From NCBI RefSeq assembly GCF_000745235.1, contig NZ_JQNL01000001.1:2686501-2750500 (forward strand): DNA of 64,000 nucleotides, in the 5' to 3' direction. Positions 7,945 through 16,706 of this stretch are shown here, in pieces (the stretch's first letter is position 1; each line of letters opens with the position of its first letter). Position numbers and translations under genes: made by a program. The notes under the pieces were generated by a model, which saw only the letters and a list, made by a program, of their open reading frames with translations, was not told the DNA's origin and ran no database searches. This DNA is from Luteibacter mycovicinus. GTDB taxonomy: Bacteria; Pseudomonadota; Gammaproteobacteria; Xanthomonadales; Rhodanobacteraceae.

Positions 7945-8973
7945 TCAGAACGACTGGTCGAACGCGACCTCGCCCTGCACGCCGACCTGGTACGACGACA
8001 CGCGGCGCTCGAAGAAGTTGGTCAGTTCCTGGACGTCCTGCAGGTCCATGAAGTCGAACGGATTCTTCGAGCCATACTTCTTGGGCATGTCCAGCTGGAC
8101 CAGACGCTGGTCGGCGCAGTATTCGAGGTACTGGCGCATGTCGTTGACCGACAGGCCGGCCACGCCGCCCGAGAGCACGTCGGCGGCGAACTGGGTCTCG
8201 CAGGCGATGGCGTCCTCGAGCATCGCTTCGACTTCCTGGCGCATCTGGTCGTCGAAGAGGTCCGGCTCCTGCTCGCGCACGGTGCGCACGACCTCGAAGG
8301 CGAACGCCATGTGGCCGGACTCGTCGCGGAACACCCAGTTGGTGCCCGAGGCCAGGCCGTGCAGCAGCCCGCGCGAACGCAGGTAGTACACGTAAGCGAA
8401 GGCGGCGAAGAAGAACAGACCTTCGATGCACGCGGCGAAGCAGATCAGGTTGAGCAGGAACTGGCGACGGTGCTCGCGCGTCTCGAGACGGTTGAGGTTC
8501 TGGATCGAGTCGATCCACTTGAAGCAGAACTCACCCTTCTGACGGATCGACGGGATGCTCTCGATCGCGGCGAAGGCCTTGTTGCGCTCGGCCGGTTCCG
8601 GAATGTAGGTGTCCAGCAGCGTGAGGTAGAACTGCACGTGCAGCGCTTCTTCGTACAGCTGGCGCGAAAGGTACATGCGCGCTTCGGGCGAGTTCACGTG
8701 CTGGTACAGATTGAGTACCAGGTTGTTCGACACGATGGTGTCGCCGGTGGCGAAGAACGCGACCAGACGATGGATCAGGTGACGGTCCGCATCCGACATC
8801 TTCGACTTCAGGTCGGTGGTGTCGAGCGAGAAATCCACTTCTTCCACGGTCCAGGTGTTGCGGATCGCCGCGCGATACATCTCGTAGAACTGCGGGTATT
8901 TCATCGGCCGCAGGGTCAGCTCGAAGCCGGGATCGAGAATATGGGTATCGCGGGTGACGGGAGAAGCGGACAT
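7945..8973 (-). CDS. nrdB: ribonucleoside-diphosphate reductase, beta subunit (class Ia)
   Basis: The radical-generating subunit of aerobic ribonucleotide reductase, which supplies deoxynucleotides with NrdA. Metal ligands and the radical site are visible: Asp78, the Glu109-x-x-His112-x-x-x-Tyr116 motif within YEEALHVQFY, CIEGLFF, and FRDESGHMAF. The Tyr four residues after the His is the tyrosyl-radical position, so this is a tyrosine-type and not a Mn/Fe class Ic enzyme. The C-terminal tail (GEVAFDQSF) should dock on NrdA. It lies 152 bases downstream of nrdA, with a REP-like inverted pair between them and its own GAGGT ribosome site. Confidence 0.97.
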   Translation of the reverse strand: MSASPVTRDTHILDPGFELTLRPMKYPQFYEMYRAAIRNTWTVEEVDFSLDTTDLKSKMSDADRHLIHRLVAFFATGDTIVSNNLVLNLYQHVNSPEARMYLSRQLYEEALHVQFYLTLLDTYIPEPAERNKAFAAIESIPSIRQKGEFCFKWIDSIQNLNRLETREHRRQFLLNLICFAACIEGLFFFAAFAYVYYLRSRGLLHGLASGTNWVFRDESGHMAFAFEVVRTVREQEPDLFDDQMRQEVEAMLEDAIACETQFAADVLSGGVAGLSVNDMRQYLEYCADQRLVQLDMPKKYGSKNPFDFMDLQDVQELTNFFERRVSSYQVGVQGEVAFDQSF

Positions 8974-8996
8974 CGGGCTACCTCGAATTAAATACG

Positions 8997-9092
8997 TGTA
9001 GGAGCGCGCCCTGCGCGCGAAAAACCAACGAAGCGGCGATGCTGAAACGTTTGGCGCAGGCAGCGGCTTCGCGCGCGGGGCGCGCTCCTACA
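8997..9092. repeat. REP-like inverted pair between nrdA and nrdB
   Basis: Two 24-base copies of a REP-like unit beginning TGTAGGAGCGCGCC, at 8997-9020 and, inverted, at 9069-9092, differ by one base and could form a long stem. The same unit recurs at 25394-25477 and a related one at 44135. Such BIME-like structures often stabilise the 3' end of the upstream message, here nrdA. Confidence 0.75.
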
Positions 9093-9100
9093 GGGATGCT

Positions 9101-9118
9101 GCGCCCCTTGCGGGGCGC
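9101..9118 (-). terminator. stem-loop after nrdA
   Basis: GCGCCCC (9101-9107) and GGGGCGC (9112-9118) form a 7-bp stem with a 4-base loop directly after the nrdA stop. There is no T tract on the minus strand, so termination would be partial or factor-dependent; it may only protect the nrdA 3' end. Confidence 0.35.
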
Positions 9119-9125
9119 GTTGCTT

Positions 9126-11642
9126 TTATTGGCAGGCTTCGCAGTACTCGGGGTTCTCGAGCGAGCAGAACACCGCGGCTTCGGCCTGCTCCTGCGCATC
9201 GGCGACCGGAGCGGCCGGCGTGGGCAGCGAGGCCGACGACGAGCTCACCGTGGTCTTCGCGATGCGGGTGGCGGGACGCGAACGCAGGTAGTAGGTCGTC
9301 TTGATGCCCGACTTCCACGCGTACATGTACATCGAGGACAGCTGACCGATGTTCGGGTTTTCCATGAACAGGTTCAGCGACTGGCTCTGGTCGATGTACG
9401 CACCACGCGCGGCGGCGAGATCGATCAGTGCCTTCTGCGGCAGCTCCCACGTCGTGCGGTAGACCTCGCGCAGCGCGGCCGGAATCGCGGCGATGCCCTG
9501 CACCGAACCTTCGGCGAGCTTGATCTGATCGCGCACGTCGGCGGTCCACAGGCCCAGCGTCTTCAGCTCATCGACCAGATAACGGTTGACGACGAGGAAG
9601 TCGCCCGAGAGCGTCTCGCGCTTGAACAGGTTGGACACCTGCGGCTCGATGCACTCGTAGCAGCCGGCGATCGAAGCGATCGTGGCGGTCGGAGCGATGG
9701 CGATGACCAGCGAATTGCGCAGGCCCTTGGCCTTGATCTTCTCGCGCAGCTCGGCCCAGCGGCCCTCTACGCCGGTCGGCGTGGCCGCCGGCCAGTAGTC
9801 GAACTGAAGCTCGCCGTTGGCGGCGCGGGTTTCGTCGAAGCCCGGGTGGGCACCGTCGCGCTCGGCGATCTCGTTGGACATCGACAGCGCGTGGAAATAG
9901 ATCTCTTCCTGGATGCGCGTGGACAGCTTGCGCGCTTCTTCGGAGTCGAAGGGCAGGCGCAGCTTGAAGAAGACGTCCTGCAGGCCCATCACGCCCAGAC
10001 CCACCGGACGCCACTTCATGTTGGCCGTCTTCGCCGTGGCGATCGGGTAGAAGTTGAGGTCGATGACGCGGTTGAGCTGACGCACGGCGGTGCGCACCGT
10101 GGTACCGAGCTTCTCGTAGTCGAACTGACCGTCCACCACGTGCCGGGCCAGGTTGACCGAGCCGAGGTTGCACACGGCGGTCTCGCCCTCGGAGGTGACT
10201 TCAAGGATCTCGGTGCACAGGTTGGACAGGTGAATGACGTTTTCCGGACGCGCGGTCTGGTTGCTCGTGGCGTTCGAGCGGTCCTTGAAGGTCATCCAGC
10301 CGTTGCCGGTCTGTGCCAGCGAGCGCAGCATGCGGGCGTACAGCTCGCGCGCCTTGATCGACTTGGCGGCCAGGCCCTCGGCCTCGGCCTTCTCGTAGGC
10401 GGCCTCGAACGTCGCGCCCCAGGTGTCGACGAAGTGCGGCACGATCTTCGGATCGAACAGCGACCAGTCGCCGTCGGTCTCCACGCGGCGCATGAAGAGG
10501 TCGGGCACCCAGTTGGCCAGGTTGAGGTTGTGCGTGCGGCGCGCGTCGTCGCCGGTGTTCTCACGCAGCTCGAGGAATTCCTCGATGTCGGCGTGCCAGG
10601 ACTCGAGGTACACGCAGGCGGCGCCCTTGCGCTTGCCACCCTGGTTTACCGCGGCGACCGAGGCGTCCAGCGTCTTCAGCCAGGGCACGAGGCCGTTGGA
10701 ATGACCGTTGGTACCCTTGATCAGCGAACCGCGCGAACGGATGCGCGAGTAAGCCAGGCCGATACCGCCGGCGAACTTGGACAGCTGGGCCACGTCGCCG
10801 TACTTGGCGTAGATCGACTCCAGGGCATCCTGCGGCGAGTCCAGCAGGAAGCACGACGACAGCTGCTCGTGCGCCGTACCGGCATTGAACAGGGTCGGCG
10901 AGCTGGCCAGGTACTCCAGCGACGACAGCATGCGATACAGCTCGAGCGTCTCGGCCACGTCGTTGCCGCCGAGCGCGCAGGCGATGCGCATGAAGAAATA
11001 CTGCGGCGTCTCGATGACGAAGCGCTTCGTCGGGTGACGCAGCAGGTAGCGGTCATAAACCGTGCGCAGGCCGAAGTACTCGAAGCGGCGCGACCCGGTC
11101 GTGTCGATGGCGTCATTGAGCTTGCGCGCATTGACCAGGACGAAGTCACGCAGGCGCTCGTTGAGGATGCCCAGGTCGAAACCGGTGGAGATCGACTGCG
11201 AGAACGACTGGATGTCCTGTCCGGACACTTCCTTGTCGACGAAGGCGGCGAGCAGGCGTGCGGCCAGCTGGCCGTACTCCGGTTCTTCGGCGGTGAGCGC
11301 CGCGGCGGTGCGGATCGACAGCTGGTCGAGTTCCTGCGTGGTGGCGCCATCGTAGAGTCCGCCGATGGTCTTCAGGGCGACGCGCATGGGGTCGACCGCG
11401 AACAGGCCGTCGGCGCTGCGGGTCACCGCGCGCACGATCTTGTTCACGTCGACGACTTCCTGGCCGCCGTTGCGCTTGGTGACGCGCATCTGGCCAGGGT
11501 TGTGCGGGGGCGTCAGCGCGAACGCCGGCGGCGGGTCGCTGCGGTAGCCGGCGGCAGGCGCCTTGTCCGTAGTGTTATTGGCGGAGACGGCGGCATCGGC
11601 CGTCTCGGTGCGCTCGCGCGCGGAAGAATCCATCGTGGTCAT
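9126..11642 (-). CDS. nrdA: ribonucleoside-diphosphate reductase, alpha subunit (class Ia)
   Basis: The 838-residue catalytic subunit that reduces ribonucleoside diphosphates. An N-terminal ATP-cone (MRVTKRNGGQEVVDVNKIVRA) provides overall allosteric control after about 50 low-complexity residues. Active-site elements follow: the first redox Cys in SSCFLL, Asn-Leu-Cys-Thr-Glu (thiyl-radical Cys between Asn and Glu), the second redox Cys in AVCNLGSVNL, the radical-relay Tyr pair in KTTYYLRS, and a C-terminal CEAC shuttle pair. It uses no B12, yet its leader contains a cobalamin riboswitch, so it should be turned off when coenzyme B12 is abundant. Cotranscribed with nrdB. Confidence 0.97.
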   Translation of the reverse strand: MTTMDSSARERTETADAAVSANNTTDKAPAAGYRSDPPPAFALTPPHNPGQMRVTKRNGGQEVVDVNKIVRAVTRSADGLFAVDPMRVALKTIGGLYDGATTQELDQLSIRTAAALTAEEPEYGQLAARLLAAFVDKEVSGQDIQSFSQSISTGFDLGILNERLRDFVLVNARKLNDAIDTTGSRRFEYFGLRTVYDRYLLRHPTKRFVIETPQYFFMRIACALGGNDVAETLELYRMLSSLEYLASSPTLFNAGTAHEQLSSCFLLDSPQDALESIYAKYGDVAQLSKFAGGIGLAYSRIRSRGSLIKGTNGHSNGLVPWLKTLDASVAAVNQGGKRKGAACVYLESWHADIEEFLELRENTGDDARRTHNLNLANWVPDLFMRRVETDGDWSLFDPKIVPHFVDTWGATFEAAYEKAEAEGLAAKSIKARELYARMLRSLAQTGNGWMTFKDRSNATSNQTARPENVIHLSNLCTEILEVTSEGETAVCNLGSVNLARHVVDGQFDYEKLGTTVRTAVRQLNRVIDLNFYPIATAKTANMKWRPVGLGVMGLQDVFFKLRLPFDSEEARKLSTRIQEEIYFHALSMSNEIAERDGAHPGFDETRAANGELQFDYWPAATPTGVEGRWAELREKIKAKGLRNSLVIAIAPTATIASIAGCYECIEPQVSNLFKRETLSGDFLVVNRYLVDELKTLGLWTADVRDQIKLAEGSVQGIAAIPAALREVYRTTWELPQKALIDLAAARGAYIDQSQSLNLFMENPNIGQLSSMYMYAWKSGIKTTYYLRSRPATRIAKTTVSSSSASLPTPAAPVADAQEQAEAAVFCSLENPEYCEACQ

Positions 11643-11799
11643 TGTCTTGGCTCGCCCCAGGTTCTATCACCCGTTCCCGGTCGGCTGGCTCGTGAGGGAT
11701 GGGGCTGATGCGGGAAACGGCCGGGGACGGAGCGCGCCGCGAAGGGGCTCCGGTCCGCGACGTGCTTCCCCGCGGAAGCCGTCACCACTATCGAGGCCG

Positions 11800-12000
11800 C
11801 CCGGGCACCGATTGCTGGCAGGTCTTCGGACTCATGGACATGGACCTTTCGGTCCGCCTACCCGTCGCTTCCCAGCCCCTGAAGGACCAGTGCATTGAAC
11901 GGGATCGTTTCCATTTACCGCTGCGGGGCAGTTCCGGATTCGCACCGGATTCCCTATTAAGTCCGACGGGCAGTCGCGCCTCTCCGGACACCAACGGGAC
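11800..12000 (-). promoter_or_regulatory. cobalamin riboswitch upstream of nrdA
   Basis: Read on the minus strand, the leader contains the conserved cobalamin-riboswitch blocks in order: GGGAATCCGGTGCGAATCC, then CTGCCCCGCAGCGGTAA, then a variable hairpin with GGACCGAAAGGTCC, and finally the B12 box GAAGACCTGCC (complement of about 11817-11827). It binds adenosylcobalamin and represses the downstream gene. Between aptamer and nrdA is about 150 bases with a bulged stem at 11725-11756, possibly the expression platform; no T tract follows it, so control of translation or Rho-dependent termination is more likely than intrinsic termination. Confidence 0.93.
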
Positions 12001-12002
12001 AC

Positions 12003-12031
12003 ACCATATAGGCGGGGGGTGGCAGCGTCAA
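12003..12031 (-). promoter_or_regulatory. sigma-70 promoter of nrdAB
   Basis: On the minus strand TTGACG (12031-12026) and TATGGT (12008-12003) are 17 bases apart, which would start transcription near 11996, directly at the 5' side of the riboswitch. The position fits well; the -10 box matches consensus at four of six bases. Confidence 0.6.
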
Positions 12032-12204
12032 CACAAGATGTAGGGTGTCGCCGCTATGTGCTTGATCCGCCGCAAGTGATTTTTTGCAACCCCTTTCCCG
12101 CCCCGCGACGAAGAGGACCATGAGGGTTTTGTGAAGATCGTCTACACAAAGCGCATGACCTCTAACCGATAACATCTGCGATCCCTCATAGGATCGCTCG
12201 CTAG

Positions 12205-15045
12205 ATGACCTTGACGTTCGCGCTGCAGGAACATGCCCTGGTCACCGATGCGTTCGACGCGCTGCCCTTCGGCTTCACCGCCGTCACGGCGGATGGCGAG
12301 CTCCTGTATGCCAATGCCTGGATGACGGCACGCCTCCGCGACGCGGGTGCGTGCGGCTTTCTGACCTGGTGGAATGAGGAAAGCCGGTCTCGCCTCGAGA
12401 CCGCCTTGTCGCTTGCTGACGCCGGGGGCGTCCGAGAGCTGGCCCTGGGCTCCGTGGAGGGCGCCACCTGGCGGGTCTCGATCGAGCCGTGGCGCGCTTC
12501 GGCGCTGGGCCAGGCGTCCTTCATCGTGAGCATCCGCCCGCTGTCCGGGCAGACCGAGGCCGCGCGCACCATCGAAGAGCGTCGTGTGGCGCTGATCGAG
12601 GTCAGCGACATCCTCCGCGAAGTCGAAGATCCCGCCGAGATCGCCTACCGCGTGGCCGAGGTACTCGGCCGCGCGCTTCATGTCAGCCGTGCGGGCTATG
12701 GCTCGGTGGACACGATCGCGGAGACCATCACGATCGAGCGCGACTGGAACGCGCCGGGCATCGTCACGATCGCCGGTGTCCTCAACTTCCGTGAATACGG
12801 CTCCTACATCGACGATATCAAGGCCGGCCGTACCGCGGTCGTGTCCGATGCGTACAAGGACCCGCGCACGATCCATACGGCGGACGCGCTGGCGTCGATC
12901 AGCGCCACCTCGTTCATCAACATGCCGGTGACCGAGCGTGGCGGCACGGTGGCGCTGCTCTATCTGAACCACGAAAGCCCGCGGGAGTGGCCGGAAGAAG
13001 AGATCGACTTCGTCCGCGAGGTCGCCCATCGCACGCGCGTCGCGGTGGAGCGCCGTCGCGCCGAGGCCGAGCTGCTCGAGTTCGCGCACAGTCTGGAGCG
13101 TCAGGTCGCCGAACGTACGCTGGAACGCGACCGCATCTGGCGCCTGTCGAGCGACATCCTCGTCGTCGCCGACACCGACACCCGCCTGCTCTCGGTCAAC
13201 CCGGCGTGGACCGCGATTCTCGGCTGGAGCGAGCGCGACACCATCGGCCGCTCCTATCTGGACTTCGTGCATCCGGACGACACCGGGCGCACTGGTGAGG
13301 AAACCGAGCAGCTGGCCGACGGTGTGGCTACGCTCCGTTTCGAGAACCGCTACCGCACCGCGGACGGTGGCTTCCGGCACCTGTCCTGGCGGGCGGTCCC
13401 GAGTGAGGGCATGATCTTCGCCGTGGCGCGTGACGTCACCAGCGAGCGCGCACGCGACGCTGAACTGGATGCCGCCCAGGAACAGCTGCGCCAGGCGCAG
13501 AAGATGGATGCGATAGGCAACCTGACCGGTGGCGTCGCGCACGATTTCAATAACCTCCTGCAAGTCATCAGCGGCAATCTGCAGCTGCTTGGCGCGGATG
13601 TGTCGGGCAACGAACGGGCCGAGCGGCGCGTCGCCAATGCGATGGCCGGCGTCACCCGTGGCTCCAAGCTGGCCGCCCAGTTGCTCGCCTTCGGCCGGCG
13701 TCAGCCGCTCGCGCCCAAGGTCGTCAACATCGGTCGCTTCATCCGCGACATGGACGAACTGTTGCGCCGCGCGCTCGGTGAGGCCATCGAGGTCGAGACC
13801 GTCATCGCCGGTGGCTTGTGGAACACGCTGGTCGATCCGTCCAATGTCGAGAACGCGCTGCTGAATCTCGCGATCAATGCACGCGACGCGATGCACGGGC
13901 AGGGCAAGCTCACCATCGAAGCCGGTAACGCCTTGCTCGACGAGGCCTATGCCACGGCACACGGCGACCTGCGGCCGGGCCAGTACGTCATGCTCGCCGT
14001 GACCGATACCGGTACCGGTATTCCGCACGACATCCTCGACAAGGTGTTCGATCCCTTCTTCACGACCAAGCCGGAAGGGCGTGGAACGGGCCTTGGCCTT
14101 TCGATGGTCTACGGCTTCGTCAAACAGTCCGGCGGCCACGTCAAGATGTATAGCGAGGCCGGTGAAGGCACGACGGTCAAGATCTACCTGCCGCGTTCGA
14201 CGCAGAGCGAAGATCGCGTGGTAGCCATCGAGGAAGAAGCGGTGCGCGGCGGTGACGAGACGATCCTCGTCGCCGAAGACGATGAAGCCGTGCGCGAGAC
14301 TGTCGTGGGCATGCTGGGTGAATTGGGCTATCGGGTGCTCAAGGCGCGTGACGCGGAGAGCGCCCTGTCGATCATCGAAAGTGGCATCGCCATCGACCTG
14401 CTGTTTACCGACGTGGTCATGCCCGGTCCGCTGCGCAGTCCGCAGCTGGCGCGCAAAGCCGTCGAGCGCCAGCCGGGGATCGCTGTGTTGTTCACCTCGG
14501 GCTACACGGAGAACGCTATCGTCCACGGTGGCCGTCTCGACGAAGGCGTTGAACTGCTCAGCAAGCCGTACACGCGCGAGCAGTTGGCACGGCGTGTGCG
14601 TCAGTTGTTGAGCTCGCGCGTCCCGCGCACGATCGCCGAAACGGTATCGGCACCCGCTGCCGGTTCCTCAGCATCGTCTTCTGCCGCGCTGCGTCCTTTG
14701 CGTGTCCTCGTCCTGGAGGACGATGCGCTGATCCGCATGTCCATCGCGGAGATGCTGGAAAGCCGCGGGCACACGGCGTTCGAGGCGGGCGACGGCAACG
14801 AGGCGATCCGCCTGCACGGTGTCGAGGGTATTGACGTGCTGCTCGCCGATGTGGGCCTGCCCGGCATGAGCGGTGTCGAGGTGGCGGAGCGCCTGCGCGA
14901 AAACCAGCCGGAGCTACCGGTGATATTCGCTACAGGCGATCACCTGGCGAATGGCGTTCAGCGCGATTCGCATACGGCGGTCATCATCAAGCCCTACGGC
15001 GTCGCCGATCTGATGGAAGCACTGGGACGGATCACCCGGGGCTGA
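12205..15045 (+). CDS. hybrid sensor histidine kinase with two receiver domains
   Basis: A 946-residue soluble sensor. Order: an N-terminal PAS-like domain (about 1-115), a GAF domain (about 125-285), a coiled linker, a PAS domain (about 315-440), the HisKA helix with phospho-His446 in [12 protein letters not shown], an ATPase domain ([36 protein letters not shown]), receiver 1 (Asp736 in [10 protein letters not shown]) and receiver 2 (Asp882 in [10 protein letters not shown]). There is no membrane segment, so it senses a cytoplasmic cue. No classical ribosome site precedes the ATG; a perfect 7-bp hairpin (12178-12184 with 12191-12197) sits seven bases upstream. No output regulator is adjacent. 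Confidence 0.94.
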   Translation: MTLTFALQEHALVTDAFDALPFGFTAVTADGELLYANAWMTARLRDAGACGFLTWWNEESRSRLETALSLADAGGVRELALGSVEGATWRVSIEPWRASALGQASFIVSIRPLSGQTEAARTIEERRVALIEVSDILREVEDPAEIAYRVAEVLGRALHVSRAGYGSVDTIAETITIERDWNAPGIVTIAGVLNFREYGSYIDDIKAGRTAVVSDAYKDPRTIHTADALASISATSFINMPVTERGGTVALLYLNHESPREWPEEEIDFVREVAHRTRVAVERRRAEAELLEFAHSLERQVAERTLERDRIWRLSSDILVVADTDTRLLSVNPAWTAILGWSERDTIGRSYLDFVHPDDTGRTGEETEQLADGVATLRFENRYRTADGGFRHLSWRAVPSEGMIFAVARDVTSERARDAELDAAQEQLRQAQKMDAIGNLTGGVAHDFNNLLQVISGNLQLLGADVSGNERAERRVANAMAGVTRGSKLAAQLLAFGRRQPLAPKVVNIGRFIRDMDELLRRALGEAIEVETVIAGGLWNTLVDPSNVENALLNLAINARDAMHGQGKLTIEAGNALLDEAYATAHGDLRPGQYVMLAVTDTGTGIPHDILDKVFDPFFTTKPEGRGTGLGLSMVYGFVKQSGGHVKMYSEAGEGTTVKIYLPRSTQSEDRVVAIEEEAVRGGDETILVAEDDEAVRETVVGMLGELGYRVLKARDAESALSIIESGIAIDLLFTDVVMPGPLRSPQLARKAVERQPGIAVLFTSGYTENAIVHGGRLDEGVELLSKPYTREQLARRVRQLLSSRVPRTIAETVSAPAAGSSASSSAALRPLRVLVLEDDALIRMSIAEMLESRGHTAFEAGDGNEAIRLHGVEGIDVLLADVGLPGMSGVEVAERLRENQPELPVIFATGDHLANGVQRDSHTAVIIKPYGVADLMEALGRITRG

Positions 15046-15087
15046 CGGCGGCCAGTGCACCGGCCGCCACGAGGACGACACCGGAAG

Positions 15088-15993
15088 TCAGGGCAGGGTA
15101 TTGCCCCCCGTCACCCCGTACGTCTCACCGGTAATGAAGCTCGACTCCTGGCTGGCGAGCAACACGTACAATGGCGCACATTCCACCGGCTGGCCCGGAC
15201 GTCCCAGCGGTACGTTCTTGCCGAACTCCACCACCTTCTCCTGCGGCTGACCACCGCTCGGCTGCAGCGGTGTCCAGACCGGACCCGGCGCCACGGCATT
15301 CACGCGGATGCCCTTCTCGATCACCTGCTTCGACAATGCCTTGGTGAAGGCGACGATCGCCGCTTTCGTCGGCGCATAGTCCAGCAGGATGTCCGACGGC
15401 TCATAAGCCTGAATCGAGGCCGTGTTGACAATCGTCGCGCCCGGCGGCATGTGTTCCAGCGCAGCCTTGCTCAGCCAGAACAGCGCGAAGACGTTGGTGC
15501 GGAACGTCGCTTCGAACGACGCGGTGTCCAGTTCGTCGATCGACTTGCTGAACTGCTGACGGCCTGCCACGTTGGCGAGGATGTCGAGGCCACCGAGTTC
15601 CTTCACGGTGCGCTTGACCAGATCCTTGCAGAACGCCTCGTCGCTCAGGTCACCCGGCACGGCGACGATGGTGTGACCTTCGCCGCTGAGCAGCGCGACG
15701 ACCTCGTCGGCATCCTTCTGTTCGGACGGAAGATAGTTGATCACCACACTGGCACCTTCCCGCGCGAACGCGATCGCCGCCGCGCGGCCGATGCCGGAAT
15801 CACCGCCGGTCACCAGTGCCTTACGGCCTTTCAGGCGACCGTTACCGCGATAGCTGGTTTCGCCGTGATCGGGCTTCGGTGACATCTCCTTTGCGAGACC
15901 CGGCGCGGGCTGCGGCTGTTTGGAGAAGTCGGGTTGCGGATACTGCGTGCGTGGGTCGCGCATCGCATACGAATCGTTCGTGACATCTGTCAT
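15088..15993 (-). CDS. short-chain dehydrogenase/reductase (YghA-like)
   Basis: A 301-residue SDR with an N-terminal extension of about 50 residues rich in Pro and Gln (QYPQPDFSKQPQP), as in YghA-type enzymes. The Rossmann motif is TGGDSGIG (62-69), followed by the NAG-like NVAG, catalytic Ser in NTASIQAYEP, and Tyr-x-x-x-Lys in YAPTK. The C-terminal GPVWTPLQPSGG and SSFITGETYGVTGG are also typical. It likely reduces aldehydes or ketones with NAD(P)H; the substrate is unknown. The ATG at 15993 has AGAGGAC upstream; the longer frame is not supported. Confidence 0.92.
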   Translation of the reverse strand: MTDVTNDSYAMRDPRTQYPQPDFSKQPQPAPGLAKEMSPKPDHGETSYRGNGRLKGRKALVTGGDSGIGRAAAIAFAREGASVVINYLPSEQKDADEVVALLSGEGHTIVAVPGDLSDEAFCKDLVKRTVKELGGLDILANVAGRQQFSKSIDELDTASFEATFRTNVFALFWLSKAALEHMPPGATIVNTASIQAYEPSDILLDYAPTKAAIVAFTKALSKQVIEKGIRVNAVAPGPVWTPLQPSGGQPQEKVVEFGKNVPLGRPGQPVECAPLYVLLASQESSFITGETYGVTGGNTLP

Positions 15994-16074
15994 GGGGAAG
16001 TCCTCTTGGGTGGGGAGGACGTCAGGTGTACGGGGCGGCGCGTCCATGCGCCGTCCACGCACTGTCAGTGTTCG

Positions 16075-16584
16075 TTACATGCCGGCCATCTTCCTGCCTT
16101 GCTTCAGTACGGCGTCGCACACCTTGCGGGTGAGCTGCGCCTTCAGGTCACCGTTGCCCGATGACGCGCCGCTGGCGCCACCCAGATTCAGCGACTTGCC
16201 GTCGCCCGACGTCAGGATGCCCCGTGCGCCATCCAAGTACCCTTTGTCCTGGGTGGGCGCGGTGTCGGTTTTCGTGTTCGATCCGCCCGTAAATTTGCCG
16301 AGCATCGAGCGGGTCGAGGAGCTGCCGGCGTCGTTGTCCGCAGCCTGGTGGTCGCCGCTCAGGCTGCCGAGCAGCTTGTCCTTGACCCCGCTGGCGCCGC
16401 TGTCGCCACCGAGGTAGTTGTTGGTCATGCAGTACTGGAGAATGCCTGCGGCGTTGCTGGCGCTGCCCGAGGTGAGCGATCCGGATCCTCCCATCATGCC
16501 CTTGAGGCTGTCGAGCTGGGCTGCGGCGGCGCCGCCCGAGGCAAGCGTGGCGGCGAGGACGATGCCGGCAATGGCGGTCTTCAT
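16075..16584 (-). CDS. DUF2501 (YjjA-like) secreted protein
   Basis: A 169-residue exported protein with a signal peptide ending in GGAAAAQ. The mature part contains the family signature SNAAGILQYCMTNNYLGGD and VKDKLLGSL, a Gly/Ser-rich middle, and a C-terminal helix with LTRKVCDAVLKQGRKMAG. Two cysteines (in QYCM and KVCD) could form a disulfide. DUF2501 proteins are periplasmic and have no known function. It is a single gene between the SDR and the divergent rhamnosidase. Confidence 0.85.
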   Translation of the reverse strand: MKTAIAGIVLAATLASGGAAAAQLDSLKGMMGGSGSLTSGSASNAAGILQYCMTNNYLGGDSGASGVKDKLLGSLSGDHQAADNDAGSSSTRSMLGKFTGGSNTKTDTAPTQDKGYLDGARGILTSGDGKSLNLGGASGASSGNGDLKAQLTRKVCDAVLKQGRKMAGM

Positions 16585-16706
16585 GACGTGGCTCCGGTGG
16601 CGAAGGTGGGAAAGGGATAAACCTTTTCACGTTAGATGGATGTATGCGGTCTCCTCACTACGCCTTCGCGATATGCTCGGAAGTCATCGCGCCCGAGGCC
16701 ATCCGC

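Noticed and set aside
8997..9092. CRISPR or transposon end considered for the repeated TGTAGGAGCGCGCC units
   Set aside because: Units are inverted and scattered with no regular spacers, no cas genes and no transposase; they fit REP elements.
9039..11708. 889-codon plus-strand frame opposite nrdA
   Set aside because: Antisense shadow of a strongly conserved gene; Arg/Gly/Val-rich and without any recognisable motif.
12142..14526. 794-codon minus-strand frame opposite the hybrid kinase
   Set aside because: Mirror of the kinase coding pattern; no domains and it ends in the riboswitch-kinase gap.
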